From Alloboseaceae bacterium BT-24-1 (GTDB lineage Bacteria; Pseudomonadota; Alphaproteobacteria; Rhizobiales; Beijerinckiaceae): DNA of 24,930 nt. Shown here piece by piece: positions 14,233 through 21,876 of the stretch. Each line of letters opens with the position of its first letter. The first letter of the stretch is position 1. Below the pieces are notes generated by a model. That model did not search any database, had not been told where the DNA came from, and saw nothing but the letters and a program-made list of their open reading frames with translations. The translations under genes were made by a program, and so were the position numbers. The stretch lies in contig JAOYTL010000030.1 in NCBI GenBank assembly GCA_025846845.1, positions 1 to 24,930 on the forward strand, in the 5' to 3' direction.

Positions 14233-15383
14233 GCGAGCACACCAGCGATGTCGTGATCGTCGGGGGCGGGCTGATCGGCGCCTGGACCGCCTTCTTCCTC
14301 GCCCGGCGCGGGCAACGCGTGACCTTGATCGAGAAGGGCGTGGTCGGCGCGCAGTCGAGCGGCGTCAACTTCGGGAACCTGCGTCTCCAGGGCCGCTTTC
14401 CCGGACAGTATCCACTGTCCCTGCGCTCCCAGGCGCTCTGGGAGGATTTCGACGCGCTGATCGGCGAGGATTGCGAGTTCGAGCAGACCGGCCATCTCTA
14501 TCTCGCCTATGACGAGGAGGAGCATGCCAAGCTCGAGAGCTACGCCAAGGTCTCGGAATCATACGGGCTCGCCATCGAACGTCTCGGCCGCGCCGAGCTC
14601 AAGCGACGCTGGCCCTGGCTCAGCGAGCGCGCGATCGCAGCGACCTTCTCGGCGCGCGACGCCACCGCCAATCCACGTCTCGCAACCCCCGCTATCGCGC
14701 GCGCAGCTGTAAGGCACGGAGCCGTCATCCGCGAGAACACGCCTGTCACCGCCGTCGATCGCTCGGGTGACGGTTTCGCGCTGACGCTGGCAGACGGCGG
14801 AAGGTTGAGCTGCGGCGCGCTCGTCAACTGCGCCGGCGCCTGGGCGCTGGAGATCGCCGAGAAGTTCGGCGAAACGGCGCCGGTCTTTCCGGCTGGCCCG
14901 CCCCAGTTCGTGACGGAGCCGTTCCCCTATCTGATCGGCCCGTCGGTCCAGGCGATCGACGGTTCGGTGATCTTTCGCCAGATTCCGCGCGGCAACATCA
15001 TCCTCGCCGGCTATCCGCGCACGGCGGCGGATCCGGCCAACAACCGCGCGCCGGTCCCTCCCGCCAAGACGCTCGCGGCGATGCGGGCGTTGGCACGCGT
15101 CGCGCCCATGCTCGCGCAGTGTCACGTCATCCGCGTCTGGTCCGGCATCGAGGCCTATCTGCCCGACATGATCCCGGTAATCGGGCCGAGCGAGACGACG
15201 GCCGGGCTCTTCCACGCCTTCGGCTTCTGCGGCCACGGTTTCCAGATCGGTCCCGGCGTCGGGCTCTGCCTCAGCGAGATGATCGTGGACGGGGCGACAC
15301 AGACGCCGCTGGAACCGTTCTCGATCGGGCGCTTTCGCTCGGCTGCGATCATCAGCGAGAAATTCCGTAGAGAGTTCGACTGA
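14229..15383 (+). CDS. FAD-dependent DAO-type oxidoreductase, HcnC/OoxB-like catalytic subunit
   Basis: This 384-residue DAO-family flavoenzyme probably oxidises the C-N bond of an amine or amino acid. It has the N-terminal FAD loop VVIVGGGLIGAWTAFFLARRG (GGGLIG 12-17), then GVVGAQSSGVNFGNLRLQGR, where the SSGxNxGxxRxQ pattern is that of HcnC/OoxB-like subunits. VNCAGAWA lies in the middle, and FHAFGFCGHGFQIGPGVGLCLSEMI forms the C-terminal flavin-contact segment. The ATGA overlap with the upstream gene fixes the start. It ends the three-gene operon, and 376 non-coding bases follow. Candidate substrates by family are opines, D-amino acids, proline derivatives or glycine (HCN synthase). The sequence alone does not choose between them, but the neighbouring PotABCD-type transporter favours uptake and catabolism over cyanogenesis. 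Confidence 0.9.
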   Translation: MSEHTSDVVIVGGGLIGAWTAFFLARRGQRVTLIEKGVVGAQSSGVNFGNLRLQGRFPGQYPLSLRSQALWEDFDALIGEDCEFEQTGHLYLAYDEEEHAKLESYAKVSESYGLAIERLGRAELKRRWPWLSERAIAATFSARDATANPRLATPAIARAAVRHGAVIRENTPVTAVDRSGDGFALTLADGGRLSCGALVNCAGAWALEIAEKFGETAPVFPAGPPQFVTEPFPYLIGPSVQAIDGSVIFRQIPRGNIILAGYPRTAADPANNRAPVPPAKTLAAMRALARVAPMLAQCHVIRVWSGIEAYLPDMIPVIGPSETTAGLFHAFGFCGHGFQIGPGVGLCLSEMIVDGATQTPLEPFSIGRFRSAAIISEKFRREFD

Positions 15384-15759
15384 CCGCCCGGTTTCTTGTC
15401 GAGCTCGATCTCCTTTGCGCAGCCCGCTCGAAAGTGTCCTTCCACATGGCTGGAGGAGTTTCCCGCGACAGGAACTCTCCAGGATCCGCTAGCGTGACGC
15501 TGCGCAACTTCTGACGCCTGACTTCGTCGGCCTCCCGATGGTCTGATCTTCCGTGAACCGCGAGGGGCGCGTCGTCCGTCTCCATGCATGACGGACTCTA
15601 TTCAAGCTCGGAGGGAAATCGGGGTCTCGGATTCTACGCAGCAGAAGAGCGCTTCAACATCGGCCGTGCGCGGCGACGACATGTCGTCCTGAGAATTTCC
15701 TCCAATCCGCCGAGCACGAAACGCCCTAGCTCAGCACCATCATGCCGGGAGAGGATTCC
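15384..15759. other. 376-base intergenic region between the HcnABC-like and cupin operons
   Basis: I see no convincing gene here. A 77-codon frame on the minus strand (15585-15352) exists but has no ribosome site, runs into the upstream gene and resembles nothing I know. The region probably holds the promoter of the cupin operon, with a perfect palindrome at 15675-15688 and a good ribosome-binding site just before 15760. No intrinsic terminator for the upstream operon is obvious. Confidence 0.5.
15675..15688. promoter_or_regulatory. 14-bp perfect palindrome upstream of the cupin operon
   Basis: GACGACATGTCGTC is a perfect 7+7 palindrome 71 bases before the ATG of the bicupin gene and about 290 bases after the previous gene. 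It is a candidate operator for the cupin/GNAT/hydroxyacid dehydrogenase/gabD operon. It differs from the GTTATT-N7-AATAAC site, so a different regulator is implied. Confidence 0.35.
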
Positions 15760-16467
15760 ATGTCGACTGCTCCGATCGTACTCGCCAATCGTGCCGACAC
15801 CTCCGGCACCGAGTCGCTCTCCGAACAGGATCCATTCGCCGCCGGCCGCGAGGTCGTCTGGAGCGGTGCGCAGGATCTGGCAGTGGGGAGCGCCGCGTTC
15901 TCGGGCGCGACGGAGATTGCAGCCTTCCCGCACACGGAGGCACTCGTCGTCACGGCCGGGCGCCTCGACTTATTGCCCGCGGACAGCAGCAGGCGCACGC
16001 TCCAGGCCGGCGAGAGCATCGTAATCGCGCGCGGCACGGCTTTGCGCGTCGAGGCGGCGCCCGGCACGAGCTGGGTCTTCTGTGCCGGCACCGGAGCAGC
16101 TTCCGCGGCGCCCGGCGTGACGGAGCTGCTGGCCGATGCCCCGCTTTCGTCTTCGTCGCCGCCTCCAGCCAATCTTCTCGAAGGGCCGGTGCCGCAGTGC
16201 CGGAGCTTCAACGCCTTCACCGACGAGACATCGCGTTTGCGGGCCGGCATCTGGGATTCGACGCCGTATCGGCGCGTCCTGCGCCCGCAGCCGGTCAACG
16301 AGTTGATGCACATCCTCGTTGGCAGCGTCACCCTCACCGGGACGGATGGGCGCCCGGTACGGATTGCGGCGGGCGAGAGCGTGTTCGTTGCCCAGGGCAC
16401 GCCTTGCGCCTGGGACAGCGACGAGCATGTCGCCAAGGTCTATGTCGTCCAGGAGGTCGGCGCGTGA
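15760..16467 (+). CDS. Bicupin domain protein
   Basis: This 235-residue protein is predicted to contain two small beta-barrels. The first (about 25-120) shows IAAFPHTEALVVTAGRLDLL and LQAGESIVIARGTALRVEAAPG. The second (about 150-235) shows YRRVLRPQPVNELMHILVGSVTLTG and RIAAGESVFVAQGTPCAWDSDEHVAKVYVVQEV. The second repeat's usual acidic metal ligand is seen in NELMHI, but a complete His triad is not, so a sensory or non-metal role is possible. Such DUF861-like cupins often sit beside OrdL and aldehyde dehydrogenase genes of amine catabolism. ATG 15760 follows GGGAGAGG with good spacing, and the upstream frame from 15742 is less likely. Its stop overlaps the GTG of the following GNAT gene. The precise function is unknown. 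Confidence 0.78.
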   Translation: MSTAPIVLANRADTSGTESLSEQDPFAAGREVVWSGAQDLAVGSAAFSGATEIAAFPHTEALVVTAGRLDLLPADSSRRTLQAGESIVIARGTALRVEAAPGTSWVFCAGTGAASAAPGVTELLADAPLSSSSPPPANLLEGPVPQCRSFNAFTDETSRLRAGIWDSTPYRRVLRPQPVNELMHILVGSVTLTGTDGRPVRIAAGESVFVAQGTPCAWDSDEHVAKVYVVQEVGA

Positions 16468-17357
16468 GCTCCATGGCTTCCGTCGCCGGCACGGGCATGA
16501 CCGGGATCGCGGCTCCGGAAGCGCTGACGCTGCGCCCGATCGGCATGGGCGATGCGGCTTCCTGCGCGGAGCTGTCGCGGCGCGTCGGCTGGCCGTATCG
16601 CCGCGAGGACTGGGAGTTCTCGATCGGACTCGGCGGTGGCGTCGTCGGCGTGCGAGACGGCAAGCTCGTCGCCTCGGCCCTGTGGTGGCCCTATGGTGAG
16701 AGCCATGCGACGCTCGGGATGATCATCGTCGCGCCCGAGGCGCAAGGGGGCGGCATCGGCCGGCGCCTGATGCAGGCCCTGCTCGTGCAGGCCGAAGGGC
16801 GCTCGCTGATGCTGAATGCCACAGCTGCTGGTGAGCCGCTCTATGCCAAAAGCGGCTTCCAACCCTGTGGCGGCGTGCGGCAGCAGCACGGGCACGTGCT
16901 CGCCGTCGCCGCCCCGGAGCTCGGTGCGGGCGAGCGGCTGCGCCCGGCAAGCTTCACCGACCTTCCCATTCTAGAGCGTCTCGACCGCGCCGCGACAGGC
17001 CTGGAGCGCGGGCCGACCCTTGCGGCCTTGCTGGGATGTGGTGAGTGCCGGGTGTTGGAGAGGGCCGGCCAGCCCGTCGGCTTCAGTATCCTGCGGGCCT
17101 TCGGCCGCGGCCATGCGATAGGCCCGGTCGTGGCGGCTGACGAAGCCGACGCGCGCACGCTGATCGCCTGCTGGCTGCATGGTCGCACCGGCCAGTTCAT
17201 CCGGGTCGATCTGCCGCTCGGCTCCGGGCTGGGCGATTGGCTGACGCAGCATGGTCTTGCGCCGGCCGGAGACGTTGTCGCAATGGTGCGCGGCGATCTG
17301 CCGGCCGCACCCGGCCCGGCACGCCTCCACGCCCTGATCAACCAGGCGCTCGGCTGA
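16464..17357 (+). CDS. GNAT-family N-acetyltransferase with C-terminal Acetyltransf_18-like domain (copy 1)
   Basis: This 297-residue protein has a GNAT domain in the first half: LRPIGMGDAASCAELSRRVGWPYRREDW, then the strand-4/acetyl-CoA loop LGMIIVAPEAQGGGIGRRLMQALL with a Q-x-x-G-x-G/R pyrophosphate-binding pattern. The second half (LRPASFTDLPILERLDRAATGLERG, FGRGHAIGPVVAADEADA, ending HALINQALG) looks like the Acetyltransf_18 domain usually fused behind it. The start is the GTG at 16464, overlapping the bicupin stop (GTGA); an in-frame ATG at 16473 is the alternative. It is the second gene of the cupin operon. A clear paralog lies at 22369-23244. By context it may acetylate an amine intermediate, which is inference. 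Confidence 0.87.
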   Translation: MSSMASVAGTGMTGIAAPEALTLRPIGMGDAASCAELSRRVGWPYRREDWEFSIGLGGGVVGVRDGKLVASALWWPYGESHATLGMIIVAPEAQGGGIGRRLMQALLVQAEGRSLMLNATAAGEPLYAKSGFQPCGGVRQQHGHVLAVAAPELGAGERLRPASFTDLPILERLDRAATGLERGPTLAALLGCGECRVLERAGQPVGFSILRAFGRGHAIGPVVAADEADARTLIACWLHGRTGQFIRVDLPLGSGLGDWLTQHGLAPAGDVVAMVRGDLPAAPGPARLHALINQALG

Positions 17358-17376
17358 TGTCCGCGAGGTCGACACG

Positions 17377-18303
17377 ATGACGCTGCTATTGAAGTCCGAC
17401 GCCGCCCGCGCCGAGGAATGGACGCGGCTCTTGGCGGAGAAGGCGCCCGGGCTGTCGTTTCGGATCTGGCCGGATATCGGCGACCCTGCCGATATCCGCT
17501 ATCTCGCTGCCTGGCTTCCGCCCGACAACCTGCTCGGCCAGTTCCCGAATCTCGAATTGCTGGTCTCGGTCGGCGCCGGTGTCGACCAGCTGAGCCTGGC
17601 GGACATACCAGCGCATTTGCCGATCGTGCGGATGATCGAGCCCGGACTCGTCGACAGCATGGTCGAATACGTCACCATGTCGGTGCTGGCCCTGCATCGG
17701 GATCTCGTCCCCTATATCGCCGCGCAGCGCGAACAGGCCTGGAGTGCGCTCCGGATCAGGCCGGCATCGGAGCGCCGCGTCGGCGTGCTGGGCCTCGGCA
17801 TGCTCGGCAAGGCTTGCGCGCTGAAGCTCGCCGAATTCGGATTCGGCGTCGCCGGCTGGAGCCGCTCGCGGCACGAGGTCGAGGGCATCGAGACCTTCGC
17901 CGGCGATGACGAGCTGCCGGCCTTCCTCGCCCGCAGCGACATCCTGGTCTGCCTTCTGCCATTGACCGACGCGACGCGCGGCCTGCTCGGTGCCGAGCTC
18001 TTCGCTCAGCTGCCGCAGGGCGCTATGCTGGTCAATGCTGGCAGGGGTGGTCATCTCGACCAGGACGCCCTTCTGGCAGCGCTGGACAGCGGCCAGATTG
18101 CGGCGGCTGTGCTGGATGTCTGCGAGCCGGAGCCGCTTCCGGAAGGGCATCCGCTCTGGAACCATCCCAAGGTCCTGCTCACCCCGCATATCGCTAGCCG
18201 CTCGCGCTCCGAGGCCTCGCTCGACATCGTCCTCGAGAACCTGCGGCGACACCAGGCCGGGGAGCCCCTGATCGGCCTGATCGATCGCGGTCGCGGCTAC
18301 TGA
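17377..18303 (+). CDS. D-2-hydroxyacid dehydrogenase, glyoxylate/hydroxypyruvate reductase A-like
   Basis: This 308-residue NAD(P)H-dependent enzyme probably reduces a 2-keto acid such as glyoxylate or hydroxypyruvate. The nucleotide-binding loop is GVLGLGMLGKACALKLAEFG (GxGxxG 138-143). The catalytic triad of the family is present: Arg223 (VNAGRGGHLDQ), Glu252 (DVCEPEPLP) and His271 (LLTPHIAS). The N-terminal substrate domain has LLVSVGAGVDQL. The length fits GhrA-type members. It follows the GNAT gene by 19 bases and precedes gabD by 12 bases, so the four genes are co-transcribed. Glyoxylate released by an amine oxidase (as in HcnABC-like chemistry on N-carboxymethyl compounds) would be a fitting substrate, but this is a suggestion from context. 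Confidence 0.9.
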   Translation: MTLLLKSDAARAEEWTRLLAEKAPGLSFRIWPDIGDPADIRYLAAWLPPDNLLGQFPNLELLVSVGAGVDQLSLADIPAHLPIVRMIEPGLVDSMVEYVTMSVLALHRDLVPYIAAQREQAWSALRIRPASERRVGVLGLGMLGKACALKLAEFGFGVAGWSRSRHEVEGIETFAGDDELPAFLARSDILVCLLPLTDATRGLLGAELFAQLPQGAMLVNAGRGGHLDQDALLAALDSGQIAAAVLDVCEPEPLPEGHPLWNHPKVLLTPHIASRSRSEASLDIVLENLRRHQAGEPLIGLIDRGRGY

Positions 18304-18315
18304 AAGAGGTTCTCC

Positions 18316-19785
18316 ATGTCGATTGTCGCTCTCGAAGACCGCGCCCTTTTCGTCGGCCGCGCCCTGATCGGCGGCGAGTGGGTGGGGGCTGCCTCAGGAG
18401 AGGAATTGCCGGTACGCGATCCGGCGACGGGCGTCGAGATCGGTACGATTCCGGCCTGCGGTGAGGCGGAAACCAACGCGGCCATCGCCGCAGCGGAGGC
18501 CGCGTTCCCAGCCTGGAAGGCGCGGCCGGCGGCCGAGCGGTCCGCCCTGCTGGAGCGCTGGCACGACCTTTTGCTGGAACACCGCAAGGACCTCGCCCGC
18601 ATCATGACGGCCGAGCAGGGCAAGCCGCTGGCGGAGGCCGAGGGCGAGGTGCTCTATGGCGCCGGCTTCATCAAATGGTTCGCCGAGGAGGCGCGGCGTG
18701 TCTATGGCAGCACCGTGCCGGCGCCGACCGCGGACCGGCGCATCCTCGTGCTGAAGGAGCCGGTCGGCGTTTCCGCCGCGATCACGCCCTGGAACTTCCC
18801 CAATGCGATGATCACCCGCAAATGCGCGCCTGCGCTCGCGGCCGGCTGCCCGATCGTGGTGAAGCCCTCGGAGCTGACACCCTTTTCGGCGCTGGCGCTC
18901 GGCGTGCTGGCTGAGCGCGCCGGCTTCCCGCCCGGCGTCGTCAACATCGTCACCGGCCTGCCGCAGGGGATCGGCGCGGCGCTGACCGAAAGCCCCGTGG
19001 TGCGCAAGCTCTCCTTCACCGGCTCGACCCGGGTCGGAGCGCTGCTGATGCGGCAATGCTCGGATACGCTGAAGCGACTGAGCCTCGAGCTCGGCGGCAA
19101 CGCGCCCTTCATCGTCTTCGATGATGCCGATCTTGACGCCGCCGTCGCCGGCGCCATTGCCAGCAAGTTCCGCAATGCCGGCCAGACCTGCGTCTGCGCC
19201 AATCGCATCCTGGTGCAGGACGGCATCCACGACGCCTTCGCCGATCGTCTTGCCAGGGCGGTCGCGGCGATGCGGGTCGGCGACGGGCGGCAGGACGGCG
19301 TCACCATTGGTCCGCTGATCAATGCGGCGGCCGTCGAGAAGGTCCAGGCGCATCTCGACGATGCGCTCACACTCGGCGCAACGCGGTTCGCCGGAGCACA
19401 GGGCGCGGTCGACGGGTCCCGCTTCGTTGTGCCGACGGTGCTGACCGGCGCGACCACGCGCATGCGCCTCGCCAATGAGGAGACTTTCGGCCCGGTTGCG
19501 CCGCTGTTCCGCTTCCGACACGAGGACGAGGCGATCGAGATCGCCAACGGCACGCCTTATGGTCTCGCAGCCTATTTCTACACGGATAATCTGAAACGCT
19601 CCTGGCGTGTCGGCGAGCGGCTCGAATTCGGCATGGTCGGCCTCAACACCGGCTCGGTCTCGATGGAGGTGGCACCGTTCGGCGGCGTCAAGCAGTCCGG
19701 CATTGGCCGCGAGGGCGGCGCGACCGGCATCGAGGAGTATCTCGAGCTGAAGAGCTTCCACATTGGCGGGCTGGCGGCCGCCTGA
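18316..19785 (+). CDS. gabD: NAD(P)-dependent succinate-semialdehyde dehydrogenase
   Basis: This 489-residue aldehyde dehydrogenase oxidises an aldehyde such as succinate semialdehyde to the acid. Catalytic and cofactor residues are in place: Asn160 (PWNFPNA), Lys183 (VVKPSE), the GSTRVG loop (236-241), Glu258 (LELGG), and the nucleophile Cys292 within GQTCVCANR. The second Cys of that CxC pair (Cys294) is the redox-switch position known in SSADH. The C-terminal MEVAPFGGVKQSGIGREGG is the family's usual end signature. The ATG has a strong AAAGAGG site. It closes the cupin operon and precedes an aminotransferase operon, consistent with catabolism of a GABA- or polyamine-like compound. The symbol reflects family resemblance, and related omega-semialdehyde substrates cannot be excluded. 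Confidence 0.9.
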   Translation: MSIVALEDRALFVGRALIGGEWVGAASGEELPVRDPATGVEIGTIPACGEAETNAAIAAAEAAFPAWKARPAAERSALLERWHDLLLEHRKDLARIMTAEQGKPLAEAEGEVLYGAGFIKWFAEEARRVYGSTVPAPTADRRILVLKEPVGVSAAITPWNFPNAMITRKCAPALAAGCPIVVKPSELTPFSALALGVLAERAGFPPGVVNIVTGLPQGIGAALTESPVVRKLSFTGSTRVGALLMRQCSDTLKRLSLELGGNAPFIVFDDADLDAAVAGAIASKFRNAGQTCVCANRILVQDGIHDAFADRLARAVAAMRVGDGRQDGVTIGPLINAAAVEKVQAHLDDALTLGATRFAGAQGAVDGSRFVVPTVLTGATTRMRLANEETFGPVAPLFRFRHEDEAIEIANGTPYGLAAYFYTDNLKRSWRVGERLEFGMVGLNTGSVSMEVAPFGGVKQSGIGREGGATGIEEYLELKSFHIGGLAAA

Positions 19786-19861
19786 CCAGCGAGCTCGAAG
19801 CACGATCTGCCGATCGCGCGCCCGAATTGGGCAGGGGATACCAAAGCGGCGCATCAAAGCC

Positions 19862-19876
19862 GCCGGACAGTCCGGC
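19862..19876. promoter_or_regulatory. 15-bp odd palindrome in the gabD/araC gap
   Basis: GCCGGACAGTCCGGC is a perfect palindrome of 7-bp arms around a central A. It is the only sharp dyad in the 150-base gap between gabD and the AraC-type gene, 59 bases before the latter's ATG. In sequence this GC-rich chance is real. It could be an operator, or part of a hairpin after gabD. Confidence 0.25.
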
Positions 19877-19935
19877 CGGCCGCTCCTAGCCTTCCAGACA
19901 GGCGCTATCGCCGTCAGTGGAGGACGAGGCGGTCC

Positions 19936-20379
19936 ATGCTCCAGTCTGTTTCCAGTCCTGCCGCCCGAATGGTGGAGCCGGCGAGCCCCGGTATCCGGCG
20001 GGCGCTGGTCCATATCGAGCGGCATTTCACCGAGGCTCTCTATCTCGGCGAGCTGGCAGCTGTGGCGGGGCTCAGCATCTGCCGGTTCGTCACCGTCTTC
20101 CGTCGCCAGGTCGGGCTGACGCCGCATCGATTCGTCTGCCGAGAGCGCGTGCGCTATGCGCGGGCGCTGCTCGCCGACGGTGTCCCGGCCGCGCAGGCGG
20201 CACTGGATGCCGGCTTCTTCGACCAGAGCCATCTCTCGCGCCATTTCAAGAGCGTCTACGGCATGACGCCCGGCCGTTATCTACGCGAACAGGTGCAGTC
20301 CCCGTCGTCGCGGGCCGGCCGGATCGCCTATCGGGCGCCCACGGCCTTGTCTCCCGTTCCGTCTTCCCGTCCTGCCTGA
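19936..20379 (+). CDS. AraC-family regulator, DNA-binding domain only
   Basis: This 147-residue protein contains just the paired helix-turn-helix domain of AraC regulators (about 18-120): IRRALVHIERHFTEALYLGELAAVAGLSICRFVTVFRRQVG for the first motif and AALDAGFFDQSHLSRHFKSVYGMTPGRYLRE for the second, which matches the family signature closely. There is no N-terminal sensing domain, only 15 or so leading residues, so effector sensing would need a partner or is absent, as in small MarA/SoxS-like proteins. The C-terminal 25 residues are low-complexity. It lies 9 bases before the aminotransferase gene and is surely co-transcribed with it. It probably controls that operon or the gabD operon. The short form is complete in frame, with no sign of a broken N-terminal half upstream. 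Confidence 0.85.
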   Translation: MLQSVSSPAARMVEPASPGIRRALVHIERHFTEALYLGELAAVAGLSICRFVTVFRRQVGLTPHRFVCRERVRYARALLADGVPAAQAALDAGFFDQSHLSRHFKSVYGMTPGRYLREQVQSPSSRAGRIAYRAPTALSPVPSSRPA

Positions 20380-20388
20380 GGTCCCGCC

Positions 20389-21783
20389 ATGAGCGTCAAT
20401 TCCCTCGAAGCCCTCGACCGCCGCCACTGGGTCCATCCGGTCTCCAACTGGGCCGGCCACGAAAAGCGCGGCGTCACCGTGATGAAGTCGGCCAAGGGTG
20501 CCTTCATCACCGATGCCGATGGCCACGAGCTGATCGACGGTTTTGCCGGGCTGTGGTGTGTCAATGTCGGCTACGGCCATGACAGCATCGTCGAGGCGGC
20601 CGCCCGCCAGATGCGCGAGCTGCCCTACGCCACCGGCTATTTCAGCTTCGGCAGCGAGCCGACGATCCGGCTTGCCGCCAAGCTCGCCGAGCTCACCCCC
20701 GGCGATCTCGACCACATCTATTTCTCGCTGGGCGGCTCGGACGCAGTCGACAGCGCGCTCCGGCTGATCCGCTTCTACTACAACGTCACCGGCCGGCCGC
20801 AGAAGAAGCAGATCATCTCGCTGGAGCGCGGCTATCACGGCTCGAGCTCGACGGGAGCGGGCGTCACGGCGTTGCCGGCCTTCCATGCCGGCTTCGACCT
20901 GCCGGCCGAAGGCCAGCACTACATCGCCTCGCCCTATCCCTACCGCAACCCGACCGGAAGTGACGACGCGGCGGTGATCGCGGCAAATGTCGCGGCGCTG
21001 CGCGCCAAGGTCGAGGAGCTCGGCGCCAACACTGTCGCCGCCTTCTTCTGCGAACCGGTGCAGGGCTCGGGCGGCGTCGTCGTGCCGCCGCGAGGATGGC
21101 TCAAGGCGATGCGCGAGACGGCGGCCGAGCTCGACATCCTCTTCGTCGCCGACGAGGTCATCACCGGCTTCGGCCGCACCGGCCCGATGTTCGCCTGCGA
21201 GGCCGAAGGCGTCGTGCCTGATATGATGACCATGGCCAAGGGGCTGACCTCGGGCTATGCGCCGCTCGGCGCGCTCGCCATCGGCGAGAAGGTCTATCGC
21301 GCCATCGCCGACAACGCGCCGGCCGGCGGGCCGATCGGCCATGGCTACACCTATTCCGGCCATCCGGTCAGCGCCGCCGTGGCGCTCGAGGTGCTGCGCC
21401 TCTACGAGGAGGGCGGCATCCTCGCCAACGGCCAGCGCGTCGGGGCATATTTCGAGGAGCGCCTTGCGACGCTCGCCGACCATCCGCTCGTCGGCGAGGT
21501 GCGTGCGCGCGGCCTGCTCGCCGGCATCGAGCTCGTCGCCGACAAGGTGACCAAGCAGAAGCTGCCGCGCGAGACGAAGCTGCCGGACCATCTCTTCGCG
21601 CGCGGCTACGCCAACGGTGTGATCTTCCGTGCCTTCGCCGACGACATCATCGGCCTTGCGCCCCCGCTATGCTGCAGCGAGGCGGAGATCGACCTGATCG
21701 TGACGCGGCTGCGCAAGACGCTCGACGAGGTCATGGCGCTGCCGGAGGTGGCGGCGGGCCTGGCGGTGGCGAAGGCGGCGTGA
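20389..21783 (+). CDS. Class III PLP-dependent aminotransferase (omega-amino acid/amine type)
   Basis: This 464-residue enzyme transfers the terminal amino group of an amine or omega-amino acid to a keto acid. Motifs include YFSLGGSDAVDSALRLIRFYY (cofactor-phosphate region), RGYHGSS (147-153), CEPVQGSGG (221-229), LFVADEVITGFGRTG with Asp255 for the pyridine nitrogen, and MTMAKGLTSGYAPLGA with Lys284 as the Schiff-base lysine. The GGSDAVDSA form is typical of the putrescine/beta-alanine:pyruvate aminotransferase group rather than ornithine or GABA types. ATG 20389 follows CTGAGG. It is in one operon with the AraC-type regulator and upstream of an Lrp-type regulator. Its semialdehyde product would be a natural feed for the gabD enzyme nearby, which is inferred from context. 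Confidence 0.92.
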   Translation: MSVNSLEALDRRHWVHPVSNWAGHEKRGVTVMKSAKGAFITDADGHELIDGFAGLWCVNVGYGHDSIVEAAARQMRELPYATGYFSFGSEPTIRLAAKLAELTPGDLDHIYFSLGGSDAVDSALRLIRFYYNVTGRPQKKQIISLERGYHGSSSTGAGVTALPAFHAGFDLPAEGQHYIASPYPYRNPTGSDDAAVIAANVAALRAKVEELGANTVAAFFCEPVQGSGGVVVPPRGWLKAMRETAAELDILFVADEVITGFGRTGPMFACEAEGVVPDMMTMAKGLTSGYAPLGALAIGEKVYRAIADNAPAGGPIGHGYTYSGHPVSAAVALEVLRLYEEGGILANGQRVGAYFEERLATLADHPLVGEVRARGLLAGIELVADKVTKQKLPRETKLPDHLFARGYANGVIFRAFADDIIGLAPPLCCSEAEIDLIVTRLRKTLDEVMALPEVAAGLAVAKAA

Positions 21784-21826
21784 GATTTGCTAACTCGGCA
21801 ATACCGCCTTTCCTTGTCGGGAGGTC

Positions 21827-21848
21827 GCGACAGCCTCTAGGGTGTCGC
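21827..21848. promoter_or_regulatory. 22-bp near-perfect palindrome before the Lrp/AsnC gene
   Basis: GCGACAGCCT and AGGGTGTCGC are mirrored around CT with a single mismatched pair. It ends 28 bases before the GTG of the Lrp-type gene. A further TGTCG at 21815-21819 makes three TGTCG/CGACA half-sites in 34 bases. This fits an autoregulatory Lrp/AsnC site, or a stem-loop ending the aminotransferase transcript. Confidence 0.4.
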
Positions 21849-21876
21849 AAGGCGGCTCTGGGATGAGGCTTTCGTC

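Noticed and set aside
12567..15383. Hydrogen cyanide synthase hcnABC proper
   Set aside because: The subunit plan is the same, but opine oxidases and amino-acid dehydrogenases share it. The co-regulated importer and catabolic genes point to nutrient use, and sequence alone cannot assign cyanogenesis.
15352..15585. 77-codon minus-strand ORF in the intergenic region
   Set aside because: It has an ATG but no ribosome site, runs into the 3' end of the DAO-type gene, and shows no recognisable family.
18394..20244. 616-codon minus-strand frame spanning gabD and the AraC-type gene
   Set aside because: It runs antisense through two well-supported genes and the gap between them and has no family resemblance, so it is a GC artefact.
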